A program made the position numbers and the translations under genes. Below the pieces are notes generated by a model. That model was not told the DNA's origin, made no database searches, and saw nothing but the letters and a program-made list of their open reading frames with translations. Positions 32,242 to 40,627 of a stretch of 64,000 bases of DNA are shown piece by piece. The DNA lies in contig NZ_CP139438.1 in the NCBI RefSeq assembly GCF_034258515.1, positions 1,488,001 through 1,552,000 on the forward strand. The letters are read 5' to 3'. The stretch is from Pseudarthrobacter oxydans (GTDB lineage: Bacteria > Actinomycetota > Actinomycetes > Actinomycetales > Micrococcaceae). Within the stretch, counting starts at the first letter, position 1, and every line of letters starts with the position of its first letter.

Positions 32242-33360
32242 ATGGCAGCACATTACGATGTCCTGATCGTGGGCGGCGGCATTGCCGGACTGTCCCTGGC
32301 GTCCGCGCTGGCGGGCAGTTGCAGCGTGGCGCTGGTGGAGGCCGAGCAGGAGCTGGCGTACCACACGTCCTCCCGCTCGGCCCGCCAGTTCATCCCCAGC
32401 TACGGCCCGCCGGTTGTCCAGGCACTGACCGTCCGGACTCTTGAGCTGCTTGCCGCCCGCGATGCGCAGTTGCCTGAACCCATCCTGACGCCGCGCAGCT
32501 TCATGCTGATCGGCTCCGAGGAAGCAGTGGCTTCTGAAGCGAGCGGACTCATGCGGTCCATCACCCCCGCTGAGGCTCTGGAGCTTTGCCCGGCACTGGT
32601 CCCCGGCACATTCCAGGCCGCCGGACTGGATGAAGGGTCCTTCGGCTGTGATGCGCCACGGCTCCTGGAGGACCACCGGCAGCGCGCTGCGGCGGCCGGA
32701 GCGGACATCATCACGGGCGCCAGGGTGCACACCGCCCAGCGCCTCGGCTCCGGCTGGCAGGTGGGGGCCGGGACGGAGGGCTTCCAGGCGGGCGTCCTGG
32801 TCAACGCCGCCGGCGCCTGGGCGGACGAACTCGCCGTCATCAGCGGCGTGGAGAAGCTGGGGCTGCAGCCGTACCGGCGCACCGCGGCGATTGCCGCCGT
32901 CGAACATCCCCTGCCTGAACGCTGCCCCATGGTGGCGGCCGCGGACAGCACGTTCTATTTCCGCCGGGACGGCGACGACGTCCTCATCTCGCCGTCTGAA
33001 TCGGAGCCGAGCGGACCGGAGGACGCCCGTCCCCGGCCGGGGGACATTGAGCGGCTGGTGGGCAGGCTGAACCAGGTGACAACCCTCGGAATCAAGGACA
33101 TCCGCCGGGCGTGGACAGGATTGCGGACGGAAGCGGCCGACGGCGTCCCCGTGGCGGGGTTCGACGCCGAAGCTCCGGGCTTCTACTGGCTGGCCGGCCA
33201 GGGCGGCTACGGTTTCCAGACCTCTTCGGCCATGGCTGAGCTCGCGGCCGCCCAGATCCTGGCCGGCCAGGGCGGTGCGGCTGCCGCAGCCGGCACGGAT
33301 GGTCCGGCATCCCGGACAGCGCAGGCACTGGCGGCCACCCGCTGGTCCGTCCGGCGCTGA
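32242..33360 (+). CDS. FAD-dependent oxidoreductase, D-amino-acid/glycine oxidase family
   Basis: The 372-residue protein opens with the dinucleotide-binding motif DVLIVGGGIAGLSLASALAG and ends with the FAD-contacting stretch (GFYWLAGQGGYGFQTS) typical of the DAO family. Members oxidise glycine, sarcosine, proline or D-amino acids, or act as hydroxyacid dehydrogenases. The location after tdh-kbl suggests an amine such as glycine as substrate, but this is inference. A GGAGAA site precedes the ATG. Confidence 0.85.
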   Translation: MAAHYDVLIVGGGIAGLSLASALAGSCSVALVEAEQELAYHTSSRSARQFIPSYGPPVVQALTVRTLELLAARDAQLPEPILTPRSFMLIGSEEAVASEASGLMRSITPAEALELCPALVPGTFQAAGLDEGSFGCDAPRLLEDHRQRAAAAGADIITGARVHTAQRLGSGWQVGAGTEGFQAGVLVNAAGAWADELAVISGVEKLGLQPYRRTAAIAAVEHPLPERCPMVAAADSTFYFRRDGDDVLISPSESEPSGPEDARPRPGDIERLVGRLNQVTTLGIKDIRRAWTGLRTEAADGVPVAGFDAEAPGFYWLAGQGGYGFQTSSAMAELAAAQILAGQGGAAAAAGTDGPASRTAQALAATRWSVRR

Positions 33361-33365
33361 AGAAT
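33360..33365 (+). promoter_or_regulatory. Putative -10 element of a leaderless hutI transcript
   Basis: AAGAAT, overlapping the stop of the preceding gene, lies six bases before the hutI ATG. No ribosome binding site is present between the two genes. Confidence 0.35.
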
Positions 33366-33371
33366 GGCTGT

Positions 33372-34583
33372 ATGAGTACGCTGATCACCAATATTGCCGA
33401 GCTGATGACGCAGGACCTGGAGCACCGGGTCCTGAAGGATGCAGCAGTGGTGGTCGAAGGCGAGCGGATCTCCTGGATCGGTGCCGCAGCCGATGCTCCG
33501 GCCGCGGACGACGCCGTTGATGCCGGCGGCCGGGCCATGCTTCCCGGCTGGGTGGATTCCCATACCCATCTGCTGTTTGCCGGTGACCGGACGGCAGAGT
33601 TCGAGGCGCGGATGGCGGGGGAGTCCTACTCGGCCGGCGGGATTGCGGTGACCATGAAGGCCACCCGTGCCACCTCCGACTTCGACCTCACCCGCCTGGC
33701 GCTGGGCCGCGTGGCCGAGGCTGTCTCGCAGGGGACCACTTACCTTGAGACGAAGACCGGTTACGGCCTCGACGTCGAACACGAGGCCCGGAGTGCCCGC
33801 ATCGCCTCCACTGTGGCGGACCAAGCCACGTACCTTGGGGCGCACCTGGTGCCTTCCGGGCAGGACCCGGAAGCCTACACGGACCTGGTCTGCGGCCCCA
33901 TGCTCACCGCCGTCCGGCCCTACGTGCAGTGGGCCGATGTCTTCTGCGAGGAAGGGGCGTTCACGGCCGGGCAGTCCCGCCGGGTCCTGGAGGCCTGCCG
34001 TGACGCCGGGCTGGGGCTGCGGGTCCACGGAAACCAGCTCGGTGAAGGCCCGGGCGTGCAGCTCGCGGTTGAGTTCGAAGCCGCCAGCGTGGACCACGTG
34101 AACTACCTCGCGGACAAGGATGTGGACGCACTGGCCGGAACCTGGGCCGGCTGGGATGCCGGCAGCGGAACGGGGCCGCGCGGAACCGTGGCGACATGCC
34201 TGCCTGCCTGCGACCTCTCCACGCGCCAGCCGCTTGCGCCCGCGCGGGTGCTGCTGGACAGTGGCATCCAGGTGGCGCTCGCCTCCAACTGCAATCCGGG
34301 CACGTCCTACACAAGCTCGATGGCATTCTGCGTCACCACCGCGGTGCTGCAGATGCGGCTCAGCGTCCATGAAGCCGTCCGTGCTGCGACGTACGGCGGC
34401 GCCCTGGCCCTCCATAGGGACAAAGGCAACGACGCGGACGGCGAGCGTGCGGTGGGCTCGATCGCCGTCGGACACCGTGCGGACCTGCACCTGCTGAATG
34501 CGCCCTCGGCCACCCACCTTGCCTACCGGCCGGGCATGCCCCTGACGTACGCTGTATGGCGGGCCGGCCGGCGGGAACGGTAG
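33372..34583 (+). CDS. hutI: Imidazolonepropionase
   Basis: The 403-residue amidohydrolase opens the ring of imidazolonepropionate in histidine breakdown, giving N-formimidoyl-glutamate. Recognisable motifs are the metal-binding DSHTHLLFAGDR, ETKTGYGLD, VHGNQLGEG, VDHVNYL and SNCNPGTSYTSSM. No other hut gene is in the window, so the rest of the pathway must be elsewhere. The gene sits 11 bases after the FAD oxidoreductase gene. Confidence 0.93.
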   Translation: MSTLITNIAELMTQDLEHRVLKDAAVVVEGERISWIGAAADAPAADDAVDAGGRAMLPGWVDSHTHLLFAGDRTAEFEARMAGESYSAGGIAVTMKATRATSDFDLTRLALGRVAEAVSQGTTYLETKTGYGLDVEHEARSARIASTVADQATYLGAHLVPSGQDPEAYTDLVCGPMLTAVRPYVQWADVFCEEGAFTAGQSRRVLEACRDAGLGLRVHGNQLGEGPGVQLAVEFEAASVDHVNYLADKDVDALAGTWAGWDAGSGTGPRGTVATCLPACDLSTRQPLAPARVLLDSGIQVALASNCNPGTSYTSSMAFCVTTAVLQMRLSVHEAVRAATYGGALALHRDKGNDADGERAVGSIAVGHRADLHLLNAPSATHLAYRPGMPLTYAVWRAGRRER

Positions 34584-34598
34584 CTCGTGGCCGCTTAA

Positions 34599-34646
34599 AT
34601 GACGTTATCTGATCATTAGGGTTCTGTTATGATCAAGAAACGTCAT
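34599..34646 (+). promoter_or_regulatory. Nested inverted repeat, probable operator of the DeoR gene
   Basis: Two inverted repeats share one centre at 34622.5. The outer arms are ATGACGTT (34599-34606) and AACGTCAT (34639-34646), a perfect 8-bp pair. The inner arms are TGATCATTA (34610-34618) and TTATGATCA (34627-34635), with one mismatch. The A/T-rich block contrasts with its surroundings and lies 35 bases before the DeoR regulator, suggesting autoregulation. Confidence 0.6.
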
Positions 34647-34680
34647 CATAGCCGGTGGCGGGAGCTTTTGGAGGCCTTGC

Positions 34681-35469
34681 ATGACCCGCACCGACCGTTT
34701 GACGGCAATCCTTGACCTCCTGGCCAAGTCCGGCCAGGTGGAGGTCGACGAGATCGTGAGTACCCTGAATGTCTCGCCTGCCACCGCGCGGCGGGACCTC
34801 GATAGTCTCGCTAAGCGCCGGCTGCTCACCAGGACCCGCGGCGGTGCCACCACGGGAGCCCTCGCCTATGACCTGCCGGGCCGGTATAACCGTGACGACC
34901 ATGCCGAGGCCAAGGAACAGATTGCCCAGGCCGCGTCCGCGCTGATTGCACCCGGGGCCGTGATCGGCCTCTGCGGCGGCACCACCAGCACCGCCCTGGC
35001 GCAGATCCTGGCCACCCGCGAGGACCTCAACGCGCCGTCCAACCAGCCCACCCTGACGGTGGTGACCAACGCCATCAACATCGCCGGGCAGTTGGCGGTC
35101 CGGCCCAACATCAAGGTGATGGTCACCGGGGGAATCCTCAACCCGCGCTCCTACGAACTGGTGGGGCCGTACACGGACATCATCATGCAGAAGGTGGTGC
35201 TGGACATTGCCTTCATCGGCGTCAACGGCATCGATCCCGAAGTGGGGCCCACCAACACAGGGGAGGGCGAAGCTTCGGTCAACGCCCTGCTCGCCAGCAG
35301 GGCACGCGTCTCCTACGTGCTGGCTGACTCGTCCAAAGTGGGCGTGCGCGCCTTCGCAACCATGGACGGGTACAACTTCACCCGGCTGATCACCGATGCC
35401 GGAATTTCCGCCCGGGACAAGGCGGCATTCGAGGCCAACGGCACGGAAGTGATCGTCGCCGGCAGCTGA
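34681..35469 (+). CDS. DeoR family transcriptional regulator
   Basis: The 262-residue protein has the DeoR N-terminal helix-turn-helix (about 1-57: GQVEVDEIVSTLNVSPATAR, then RDLDSLAKRRLLTRTRGGA) and a C-terminal sugar-phosphate sensor domain of the DeoRC type (VIGLCGGTTSTALA, VTNAINIA, VTGGILN, FIGVNGID, ADSSKVG). Such regulators respond to phosphorylated sugars, but no sugar gene is adjacent, so its targets are probably distant or it mainly controls itself. GGAGGC precedes the ATG. Confidence 0.9.
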   Translation: MTRTDRLTAILDLLAKSGQVEVDEIVSTLNVSPATARRDLDSLAKRRLLTRTRGGATTGALAYDLPGRYNRDDHAEAKEQIAQAASALIAPGAVIGLCGGTTSTALAQILATREDLNAPSNQPTLTVVTNAINIAGQLAVRPNIKVMVTGGILNPRSYELVGPYTDIIMQKVVLDIAFIGVNGIDPEVGPTNTGEGEASVNALLASRARVSYVLADSSKVGVRAFATMDGYNFTRLITDAGISARDKAAFEANGTEVIVAGS

Positions 35470-35568
35470 GGCACGGGGCCTGTGCGGCTTCCGGCCATGT
35501 GGCGCGGGCAGGACAGCGAGGGGTACAGGACACTGAGGGGTAATCAGCCCGGATCCAGAAACTGAAGG

Positions 35569-35574
35569 CAAGAT
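35569..35574 (+). promoter_or_regulatory. Putative -10 element of a leaderless transcript (CPBP gene)
   Basis: CAAGAT lies six bases before the ATG at 35581; it is the same hexamer and spacing as before ligA. A GGGAA stretch immediately before the ATG is too close to be a good ribosome binding site. Confidence 0.4.
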
Positions 35575-35580
35575 GGGAAC

Positions 35581-36360
35581 ATGCTGGTTCCCTCCCGCCG
35601 CCGACTGCGGCTCGAAGTCTGGATTGTCCTGGGCCTGTCCTTGGGGCAGTCTGCCGTGTACTCGGTTGTGCAGCTGCTGGACAAGATGACCCGCGCGCCG
35701 CTGGCGGAAGGCACCTCCACACTCAACCGCTCCCAGAGCACGCGCGAATACTTTGACCTCACGTACCAGCTGTTGGACATACTCTTCGCCCTGGTACCCG
35801 TGATGCTGGTGATCTTCTTCCTCAGCGACCAGCGGCAGGCCGCATCCGGCGACGGCACCAGCCCTGGTTCGGCCTTCCAGAAGCTGGGTTTCAACTTCGC
35901 ACGCCCGGGCGCGGACCTGCTCCAGGGCCTTGGGCTGGCGGCACTGATCGGCATCCCGTCCCTTGGTCTGTACGCCGCCGGCAGGGCGCTGGGAATCACT
36001 ACGGCCATTATTCCCAGCGCGCTGGATGCGTACTGGTGGACGGTGCCGGTGCTGATCCTGTCCGCGATGCGCCACGCCGTGGTGGAGGAAGTCATCGTGG
36101 TGGGGTACCTGTTGAACCGCTTTGGAAAGTTCGGCTGGAGCATCCCGCTGTCCATCCTGGCGAGCTCGCTGCTGCGCGGCAGTTACCACCTGTACCAGGG
36201 GTTCGGGCCCTTTATCGGGAACTTTGTCATGGGCGTTCTTTTCGCGTGGCTGTACGCCCGGACGCGACGGGTGATGCCCCTGGTGATCGCCCATGCCCTG
36301 CTGGATATCGTCGCTTTTGTAGGCTTCAGCCTCTTCGGCAAGGCCGTGGGGTTGGGCTAG
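35581..36360 (+). CDS. CPBP family intramembrane metalloprotease
   Basis: The 259-residue protein has about eight hydrophobic segments. It carries the three motifs of the CPBP (Abi/Rce1-like) family: the Glu-Glu motif in HAVVEEVIVVGYLLNR (about 164-180), the Arg/His motif in LRGSYHLYQG, and the C-terminal HALLDIVAFVG. These residues hold a metal in the membrane. Bacterial members are linked to bacteriocin self-immunity or protein processing; the substrate here is unknown. Confidence 0.88.
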   Translation: MLVPSRRRLRLEVWIVLGLSLGQSAVYSVVQLLDKMTRAPLAEGTSTLNRSQSTREYFDLTYQLLDILFALVPVMLVIFFLSDQRQAASGDGTSPGSAFQKLGFNFARPGADLLQGLGLAALIGIPSLGLYAAGRALGITTAIIPSALDAYWWTVPVLILSAMRHAVVEEVIVVGYLLNRFGKFGWSIPLSILASSLLRGSYHLYQGFGPFIGNFVMGVLFAWLYARTRRVMPLVIAHALLDIVAFVGFSLFGKAVGLG

Positions 36361-36392
36361 GTGCCTGGGCACGCTAGATCCAGGACAGGCAC
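36361..36392. terminator. Weak hairpin between convergent genes
   Basis: GTGCCTG (36361-36367) and CAGGCAC (36386-36392) form a 7-bp stem with an 18-base loop directly after the CPBP stop. No T-run follows. It may help end transcription from both sides. Confidence 0.35.
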
Positions 36393-36429
36393 GACGACGG
36401 CGGCACGCGGTCAGGCGGGCGGCACGCGT

Positions 36430-38010
36430 TCAGGCGCGTGGGGCGTGCAGGAGCCGTTCCAGGGCTTCTTCTCCCGGGGAGAGGCCGGTGTAGGCAAAGT
36501 CCGGCGGCCTGCCGGTCACGGACCCTGCCCCGCCTGAGACGGACCTTACTTGGTGGGGCCAGTGGGGTGGTTCCCAGTCCTGGTGTTCGCTTGTGTAGTG
36601 GCGGCCGGTGGGTGAGGTCCAGCCGGGTGGTGCGGTTGTGGTGGCGGGGGTGGGTTTCCAGCTGCTGGTGTGGCGGAGTTTGTGGTGTTTCGGGCAGGGC
36701 TGGCCGAGGTTCGAGACTCCTGTGGTGCCGCCGTTGTGCCAGGCGAGGAGGTGGTCGGCTTCGTTGTCGAGGGAGTGGTTGTTGCAGCCGGGGAAGGGGC
36801 ATTTGCCGTCCCTTAGCCTGAGCCAGTTCCGCATGGCTTTGGTGACCCGGTAGCTGGTGCGGCCGATTTCCAGCGGCGCCCCGTCCCGCGGATCGACCAG
36901 GACGCGGTGGAACGAATCCGCGCCCGTCGCGACGAGGTCCCGGGCCATGGAGGGCGGGATGGGTCCGTACCCGTCCAGCATGGCCGATTCCCCGGTGAGG
37001 CCCAGCAGGGAGAACACGGGCACGGTGACCAGTACCTCGGCCCGGACTGGCGCTTGGTTTGGACCGGTTCGCTCGCCGCCGTCGCCGGCACCGGCTGCAC
37101 CGGTAACGCCGGTAGTGTTGCCGCTGTTGAGGAGCCCTTCGGCGAAACTATCCGCCCGGAGCTGGGTGAGGGTGCGGTGCTCGTTCGGTCCCTGCATGGT
37201 CCGGGAGAGCGCGGTGAGCTTGTTCCAGAGGGCCGTGGCCTGGTGGGCGGGCAGGTAGGCGGATAGCCAGGCCATCCCGTCCTGGTCGGGCCGGTATTCG
37301 ACCCGCCGGTCCGAAACCCCTTGGGCGTGGCGTTGTTCGATGGAGTCGGCGTGGTGGCGTTCGCGCCAGGTGCGCGCCTTGGCCCGGAACCTGTACGCGG
37401 GGATCTCCCCGATCGGGGCGGCCGTGGCTGGTTTTGGTGTGTCCGGGTCCAGGAAGTGGGCTTCCAGGGCGGCGGCGCCGGCGGGGTCAAGGGTGGCGGC
37501 CTCGTCCACCATGACGGTGGCGTGCTGCCAGGAGATGGTTCCGTTGTGCAGGGCTGCGAGGGTCCGGGGCAGGGAGGTGGTCAGGGCGTGGGAGCGGGCC
37601 AGCAGGGCTCCGGCTGCCCGGTCACCGATGGCCATGACACAGCTGATCTCGGCGGCGATAGCCCTTTCAAGCGCCTGCACGGGCGGGTCCGGCGGGGCGG
37701 CCGCCCGTGCTGTGACGGCGTAAGTCCCTGCAGCGCTGACCACCAATCCAGCAATTCTGGCCTGGACCCCGGCGGCCCCGGCAAGGATGTCCAGGCACCC
37801 GTCGGCCAGCCCGGCCAGCGGATCAGCAGCGGAAAACGGCTCCGAACCGCACCCGTCCGCCTCGGCAATGAGCACGGCAAGAGCGGCATTCATGTCCGCA
37901 AACGCCTTCGCCACCGCCGCTTTTCCCATACCAAAATCATCGCGGCAGGGTACGACATTATTGGGGGCCGGGTTTGGAGAGTCTGCTTCGGAAATGGATT
38001 CGGCCGCCAT
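36430..38010 (-). CDS. DUF222 and HNH endonuclease domain protein
   Basis: The 526-residue protein has an N-terminal DUF222 (13E12 repeat type) region (about 60-370) and a C-terminal HNH nuclease domain. The nuclease carries two CxxC/CxxH zinc-type pairs and the core DGKCPFPGCNNH, ADHLLAWHNGG and CPKHHKLRH. This architecture is abundant and multicopy in actinobacteria; its biological role is not known. I give the longest ATG start (38010), but it lies in one arm of a long palindrome and has no ribosome binding site, so the ATG at 37929 (MGKAAVAKAF) is a real alternative. Confidence 0.87.
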   Translation of the reverse strand: MAAESISEADSPNPAPNNVVPCRDDFGMGKAAVAKAFADMNAALAVLIAEADGCGSEPFSAADPLAGLADGCLDILAGAAGVQARIAGLVVSAAGTYAVTARAAAPPDPPVQALERAIAAEISCVMAIGDRAAGALLARSHALTTSLPRTLAALHNGTISWQHATVMVDEAATLDPAGAAALEAHFLDPDTPKPATAAPIGEIPAYRFRAKARTWRERHHADSIEQRHAQGVSDRRVEYRPDQDGMAWLSAYLPAHQATALWNKLTALSRTMQGPNEHRTLTQLRADSFAEGLLNSGNTTGVTGAAGAGDGGERTGPNQAPVRAEVLVTVPVFSLLGLTGESAMLDGYGPIPPSMARDLVATGADSFHRVLVDPRDGAPLEIGRTSYRVTKAMRNWLRLRDGKCPFPGCNNHSLDNEADHLLAWHNGGTTGVSNLGQPCPKHHKLRHTSSWKPTPATTTAPPGWTSPTGRHYTSEHQDWEPPHWPHQVRSVSGGAGSVTGRPPDFAYTGLSPGEEALERLLHAPRA

Positions 38011-38049
38011 CGGCAGGTGACGCCGTTGTCACATGCTGATGGCGGCCGA
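37998..38049. promoter_or_regulatory. Nested palindrome covering the DUF222/HNH start codon
   Basis: TTCGGCCGCCATC (37998-38010) and GATGGCGGCCGAA (38037-38049) are perfect 13-bp inverted repeats. Inside, GTGAC (38016-38020) and GTCAC (38027-38031) form a second pair with exactly the same centre (38023.5). It could be an operator, a translational hairpin or a nuclease recognition site. Confidence 0.5.
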
Positions 38050-38112
38050 AGACGAGGAGGGCACGGGGCCCACACCGTGCCGGGCTTGCCGGCACGGTAA
38101 CCAAGGTAAGGG

Positions 38113-38751
38113 TCAGATGGTGACGGCCCCGTTGCCGGTCTCGAAAGTTACCGAGAGGATCCCGGGGGTTCCGTGCGGCGCCACCCACTCCACAGCGACG
38201 TCCTCCAGCGGCTTCTCGACGGGTTCGCCCAGCCACTCCGTAACCCGGGCTGCGGAACCGGCAATGGTGAGGCAGCTCATTTTGACGTTGCTCTCGTAGG
38301 CGTTGGACGGGTGCAGGGACGGATCCCCCTCCCACTTGAGCATGTAGGGAACCTGGGGGTCGGCAATCAGGCCCAGGATGCCAATCTGCTTCCAGACCAA
38401 TTCGCGGCCATCGGGGAACTTGCGGTTTCCGTTGACGGCGGAGCGGCCCAGCCGCTCCTCGAAGGGAGCCAGGTCGTCCACCTCGACGCACCAGCCCATC
38501 CAGCCGCCGCCCGCGGCAGACCGTGCACGCACAGCCTGCCCGAAAGGGGCCTTGTCGGAAGCGGGGTGGTCCAGGACCTCCACCACCTCGACGTATTTGT
38601 GCCCCGCGAGCGGGATGATCATATTCCGGGTTCCGAACCGCGGGTGCACCCCGCCCTTCACTGCCTCAACGCCGAGGGCAGAGGAAATACGTTCGGTGGT
38701 GGCAGCCAGGCCATCGTGTTCACAGGCGTAAGAGACGTGATCCATGCGCAT
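38113..38751 (-). CDS. VOC (glyoxalase-like) superfamily protein
   Basis: The 212-residue protein reads as a two-module vicinal oxygen chelate fold. It starts RMDHVSYACEHDG, the usual first beta strand with a metal-type His, and has Glu in YVEVVEVLDHP; a later module has WMGWCVEVDD. The family includes glyoxalases, dioxygenases and resistance proteins, and the ligand cannot be deduced. Upstream on the minus strand a CAAGAT hexamer lies six bases before the ATG, so it may be leaderless. Confidence 0.75.
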   Translation of the reverse strand: MRMDHVSYACEHDGLAATTERISSALGVEAVKGGVHPRFGTRNMIIPLAGHKYVEVVEVLDHPASDKAPFGQAVRARSAAGGGWMGWCVEVDDLAPFEERLGRSAVNGNRKFPDGRELVWKQIGILGLIADPQVPYMLKWEGDPSLHPSNAYESNVKMSCLTIAGSAARVTEWLGEPVEKPLEDVAVEWVAPHGTPGILSVTFETGNGAVTI

Positions 38752-38757
38752 GCCAAC

Positions 38758-38763
38758 ATCTTG
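38758..38763 (-). promoter_or_regulatory. Putative -10 element of a leaderless transcript (VOC gene)
   Basis: On the minus strand, CAAGAT lies six bases before the ATG at 38751, the same hexamer as before ligA and the CPBP gene. Confidence 0.4.
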
Positions 38764-38903
38764 GCACTTTGTGATCGGCCTCTCAGCTAAGGGTACCCTT
38801 ACCAGGATTTTCCATCCGGGACCCCTGATTTCAACCTATTCCCGGGCGGAGATCAGGGGGACTATGTTCGTCACAATCCTGTCCCGCGCCGGTTTCATGT
38901 TCC

Positions 38904-38909
38904 TACACT
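38904..38909 (+). promoter_or_regulatory. Putative -10 element of metY
   Basis: TACACT lies eight bases before the start of the SAM-IV aptamer. The metX copy has the same hexamer at 40487, also just before its aptamer. No convincing -35 is seen. Confidence 0.5.
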
Positions 38910-38916
38910 GGGCTCA

Positions 38917-39033
38917 GGTCATGAGTGCCAGCGCCAAGCCCCGGCTCGCTGGCCGGCAACCCTCCATCCGCGGTGGGGTGCCCCGGATGAGGACCTGGCT
39001 GTCCGGCAACGGCCGGATGGCAAGCGCGGCCCG
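38917..39033 (+). ncRNA. SAM-IV riboswitch upstream of metY
   Basis: The segment starts with GGTCATGAGTGCCAGCG and continues through the CGGCTCGCTGGCCGGCAACC block, CCTCC, CGGTGGGGTGCCCCGG and a closing GAGGACC. This is the conserved core of the actinobacterial SAM-IV class, recalled from the family. The outer GGTC pairs with the closing GACC. A 3' extension (GTCCGGCAACGGCCGGATGGC) forms an extra hairpin. It binds S-adenosylmethionine and should turn metY down when SAM is high, probably by hiding the GAGGAG ribosome binding site 30 bases further on. Confidence 0.88.
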
Positions 39034-39075
39034 CGGTGCCTACAGCATGCCGGGCCCATGTCAGAGGAGCCTTAG

Positions 39076-40401
39076 TTGTCCAACGGATGGTCTTTTGAAA
39101 CCCGCCAGATCCACGCAGGACAGGAGCCGGACAGTGCCACCGGCGCCCGTGCACTCCCTATCTACCAGACCACGTCCTTCGTATTCCCAAGCGCGGAAAG
39201 CGCCGCCAACCGTTTTGCCCTCGCTGAACTGGCGCCGATCTACACCCGCATCGGCAATCCCACCCAGGATGCCGTGGAACAGCGGATCGCCAGCCTTGAG
39301 GGCGGATTGGGAGCACTCCTGCTGAGTTCAGGACAGGCAGCAGAGACTTTCGCTGTCCTCAATATCGCCGAGGCGGGGGACCATATCGTTGCCAGCCCCA
39401 GCCTGTACGGCGGGACTTACAACCTGTTCGCACACACCCTGAAGAAGTTCGGCATTTCCGTGACCTTCGTGGCGGACCCGGACAACCTGGACCAGTGGCG
39501 TGACGCGGTCCAGCCAAACACCAAGCTCTTCTTCGCCGAAGTGGTGTCCAACCCCCGCCAGGACGTCCTGGACATCGAGGGCGTGTCAGGCATCGCCCAT
39601 GATGCCGGCGTGCCCCTGATCGTGGACAACACCCTGTCCACCCCGTACCTGATCCGGCCGCTGGAATGGGGAGCGGACATCGTTGTCCATTCCGCAACCA
39701 AGTACCTGGGCGGCCACGGATCCGCAATTGCCGGGGTGATCGTGGACTCCGGCAAGTTCGACTTCGGCAAGGACCCTGCGAGGTTCCCGGGCTTCAACAC
39801 CCCGGACCCCACCTACAACGGGCTGGTGTACGCCCGGGACCTCGGCAAGGACGGTGCCCTGGGCGCCAACCTGTCCTATATCCTCAAGGCCCGCGTCCAG
39901 CTGCTCCGGGACCTGGGCTCTGCCGTCTCCCCGTTCAACGCGTTCCTGATCGCCCAGGGCCTGGAAACGCTGAGCCTGCGGGTGGAACGCCATGTTGCCA
40001 ACGCCACGGAAGTGGCGCGCTGGCTGGAAGGAAGGGACGACGTCGAATCCGTCGCCTACGCGGGGCTGCCCTCCAGCCCGTGGTACGAGCGGGGCCGCAA
40101 GTACGGGCCCAAGGGCACGGGCGCGATTGTCTCCTTCAACCTGGCTGGCGGGGCCGAGGCCGGCAAGCGCTTCGTTGACGCGCTGGAGCTGCACTCCCAC
40201 GTGGCAAACATCGGCGACGTCCGCTCCCTTGTCATCCACCCGGCGTCGACCACCCACAGCCAGCTTTCCCCGGAGCAGCAGGCCGTCGCCGGCGTGACCC
40301 CCGGCCTGGTCCGGTTGTCGGTGGGAATCGAACACATCGATGACATCCTGGCGGACCTCGAAGCGGGCTTTCGGGCAGCAAAGGACGCGACCGGGGCCTA
40401 G
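39076..40401 (+). CDS. metY: O-acetylhomoserine sulfhydrylase (O-acetylhomoserine aminocarboxypropyltransferase)
   Basis: The 441-residue PLP enzyme makes homocysteine from O-acetylhomoserine and sulfide. It begins GWSFETRQIHAGQEPD and has the Cys/Met-metabolism PLP motif with Lys209 in VHSATKYLGGHG; its length of about 440 fits MetY rather than MetB (~390). Translation starts at TTG 39076 after GAGGAGC. It is controlled by the SAM-IV riboswitch just upstream. The product of metX, the next gene, is its substrate. Confidence 0.93.
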   Translation: MSNGWSFETRQIHAGQEPDSATGARALPIYQTTSFVFPSAESAANRFALAELAPIYTRIGNPTQDAVEQRIASLEGGLGALLLSSGQAAETFAVLNIAEAGDHIVASPSLYGGTYNLFAHTLKKFGISVTFVADPDNLDQWRDAVQPNTKLFFAEVVSNPRQDVLDIEGVSGIAHDAGVPLIVDNTLSTPYLIRPLEWGADIVVHSATKYLGGHGSAIAGVIVDSGKFDFGKDPARFPGFNTPDPTYNGLVYARDLGKDGALGANLSYILKARVQLLRDLGSAVSPFNAFLIAQGLETLSLRVERHVANATEVARWLEGRDDVESVAYAGLPSSPWYERGRKYGPKGTGAIVSFNLAGGAEAGKRFVDALELHSHVANIGDVRSLVIHPASTTHSQLSPEQQAVAGVTPGLVRLSVGIEHIDDILADLEAGFRAAKDATGA

Positions 40402-40461
40402 CCGGACGCACAAAGAACCCGAGACGGCGGCACGCCGGGGAAGTCACAACCAGTCACACTC

Positions 40462-40492
40462 TTGGCAGCAGACGGGGGCTGTTTCGTACACT
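40462..40492 (+). promoter_or_regulatory. Putative promoter of metX
   Basis: TTGGCA (40462-40467) and TACACT (40487-40492) are a -35/-10 like pair with a 19-base spacer, just before the second riboswitch. It gives metX its own transcript. Confidence 0.45.
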
Positions 40493-40499
40493 CGTACCA

Positions 40500-40611
40500 G
40501 GTCATGAGTGCCAGTGACAGCCCCGGCTTGCTGGCCGGCAACCCTCCTTCCGCGGTGGGGTGCCCCGGGTGAAGACCTGGCCTGCCGGTCATTCGACGGC
40601 GGGCAAGCGCG
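40500..40611 (+). ncRNA. SAM-IV riboswitch upstream of metX
   Basis: This is a close sequence relative of the metY riboswitch 1.58 kb upstream. It starts GGTCATGAGTGCCAGTG, has the same GGCCGGCAACCCTCC and GCGGTGGGGTGCCCCGGG blocks and the closing GAAGACC, then a GCCGGTCATTCGACGGC hairpin. The ribosome binding site (AGAAGAGG) starts a few bases after the aptamer, which points to control of translation initiation. Confidence 0.88.
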
Positions 40612-40627
40612 TAGAAGAGGTCTTGCC

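Noticed and set aside
36430..38049. DUF222/HNH gene as part of an anti-phage defence island
   Set aside because: No restriction, methylase, toxin or other defence genes are nearby; the family is widespread without a shown defence role.
38916..39033. A short protein-coding frame over the metY leader
   Set aside because: The conserved SAM-IV sequence explains the region and the frame has no ribosome binding site or homologous leader.
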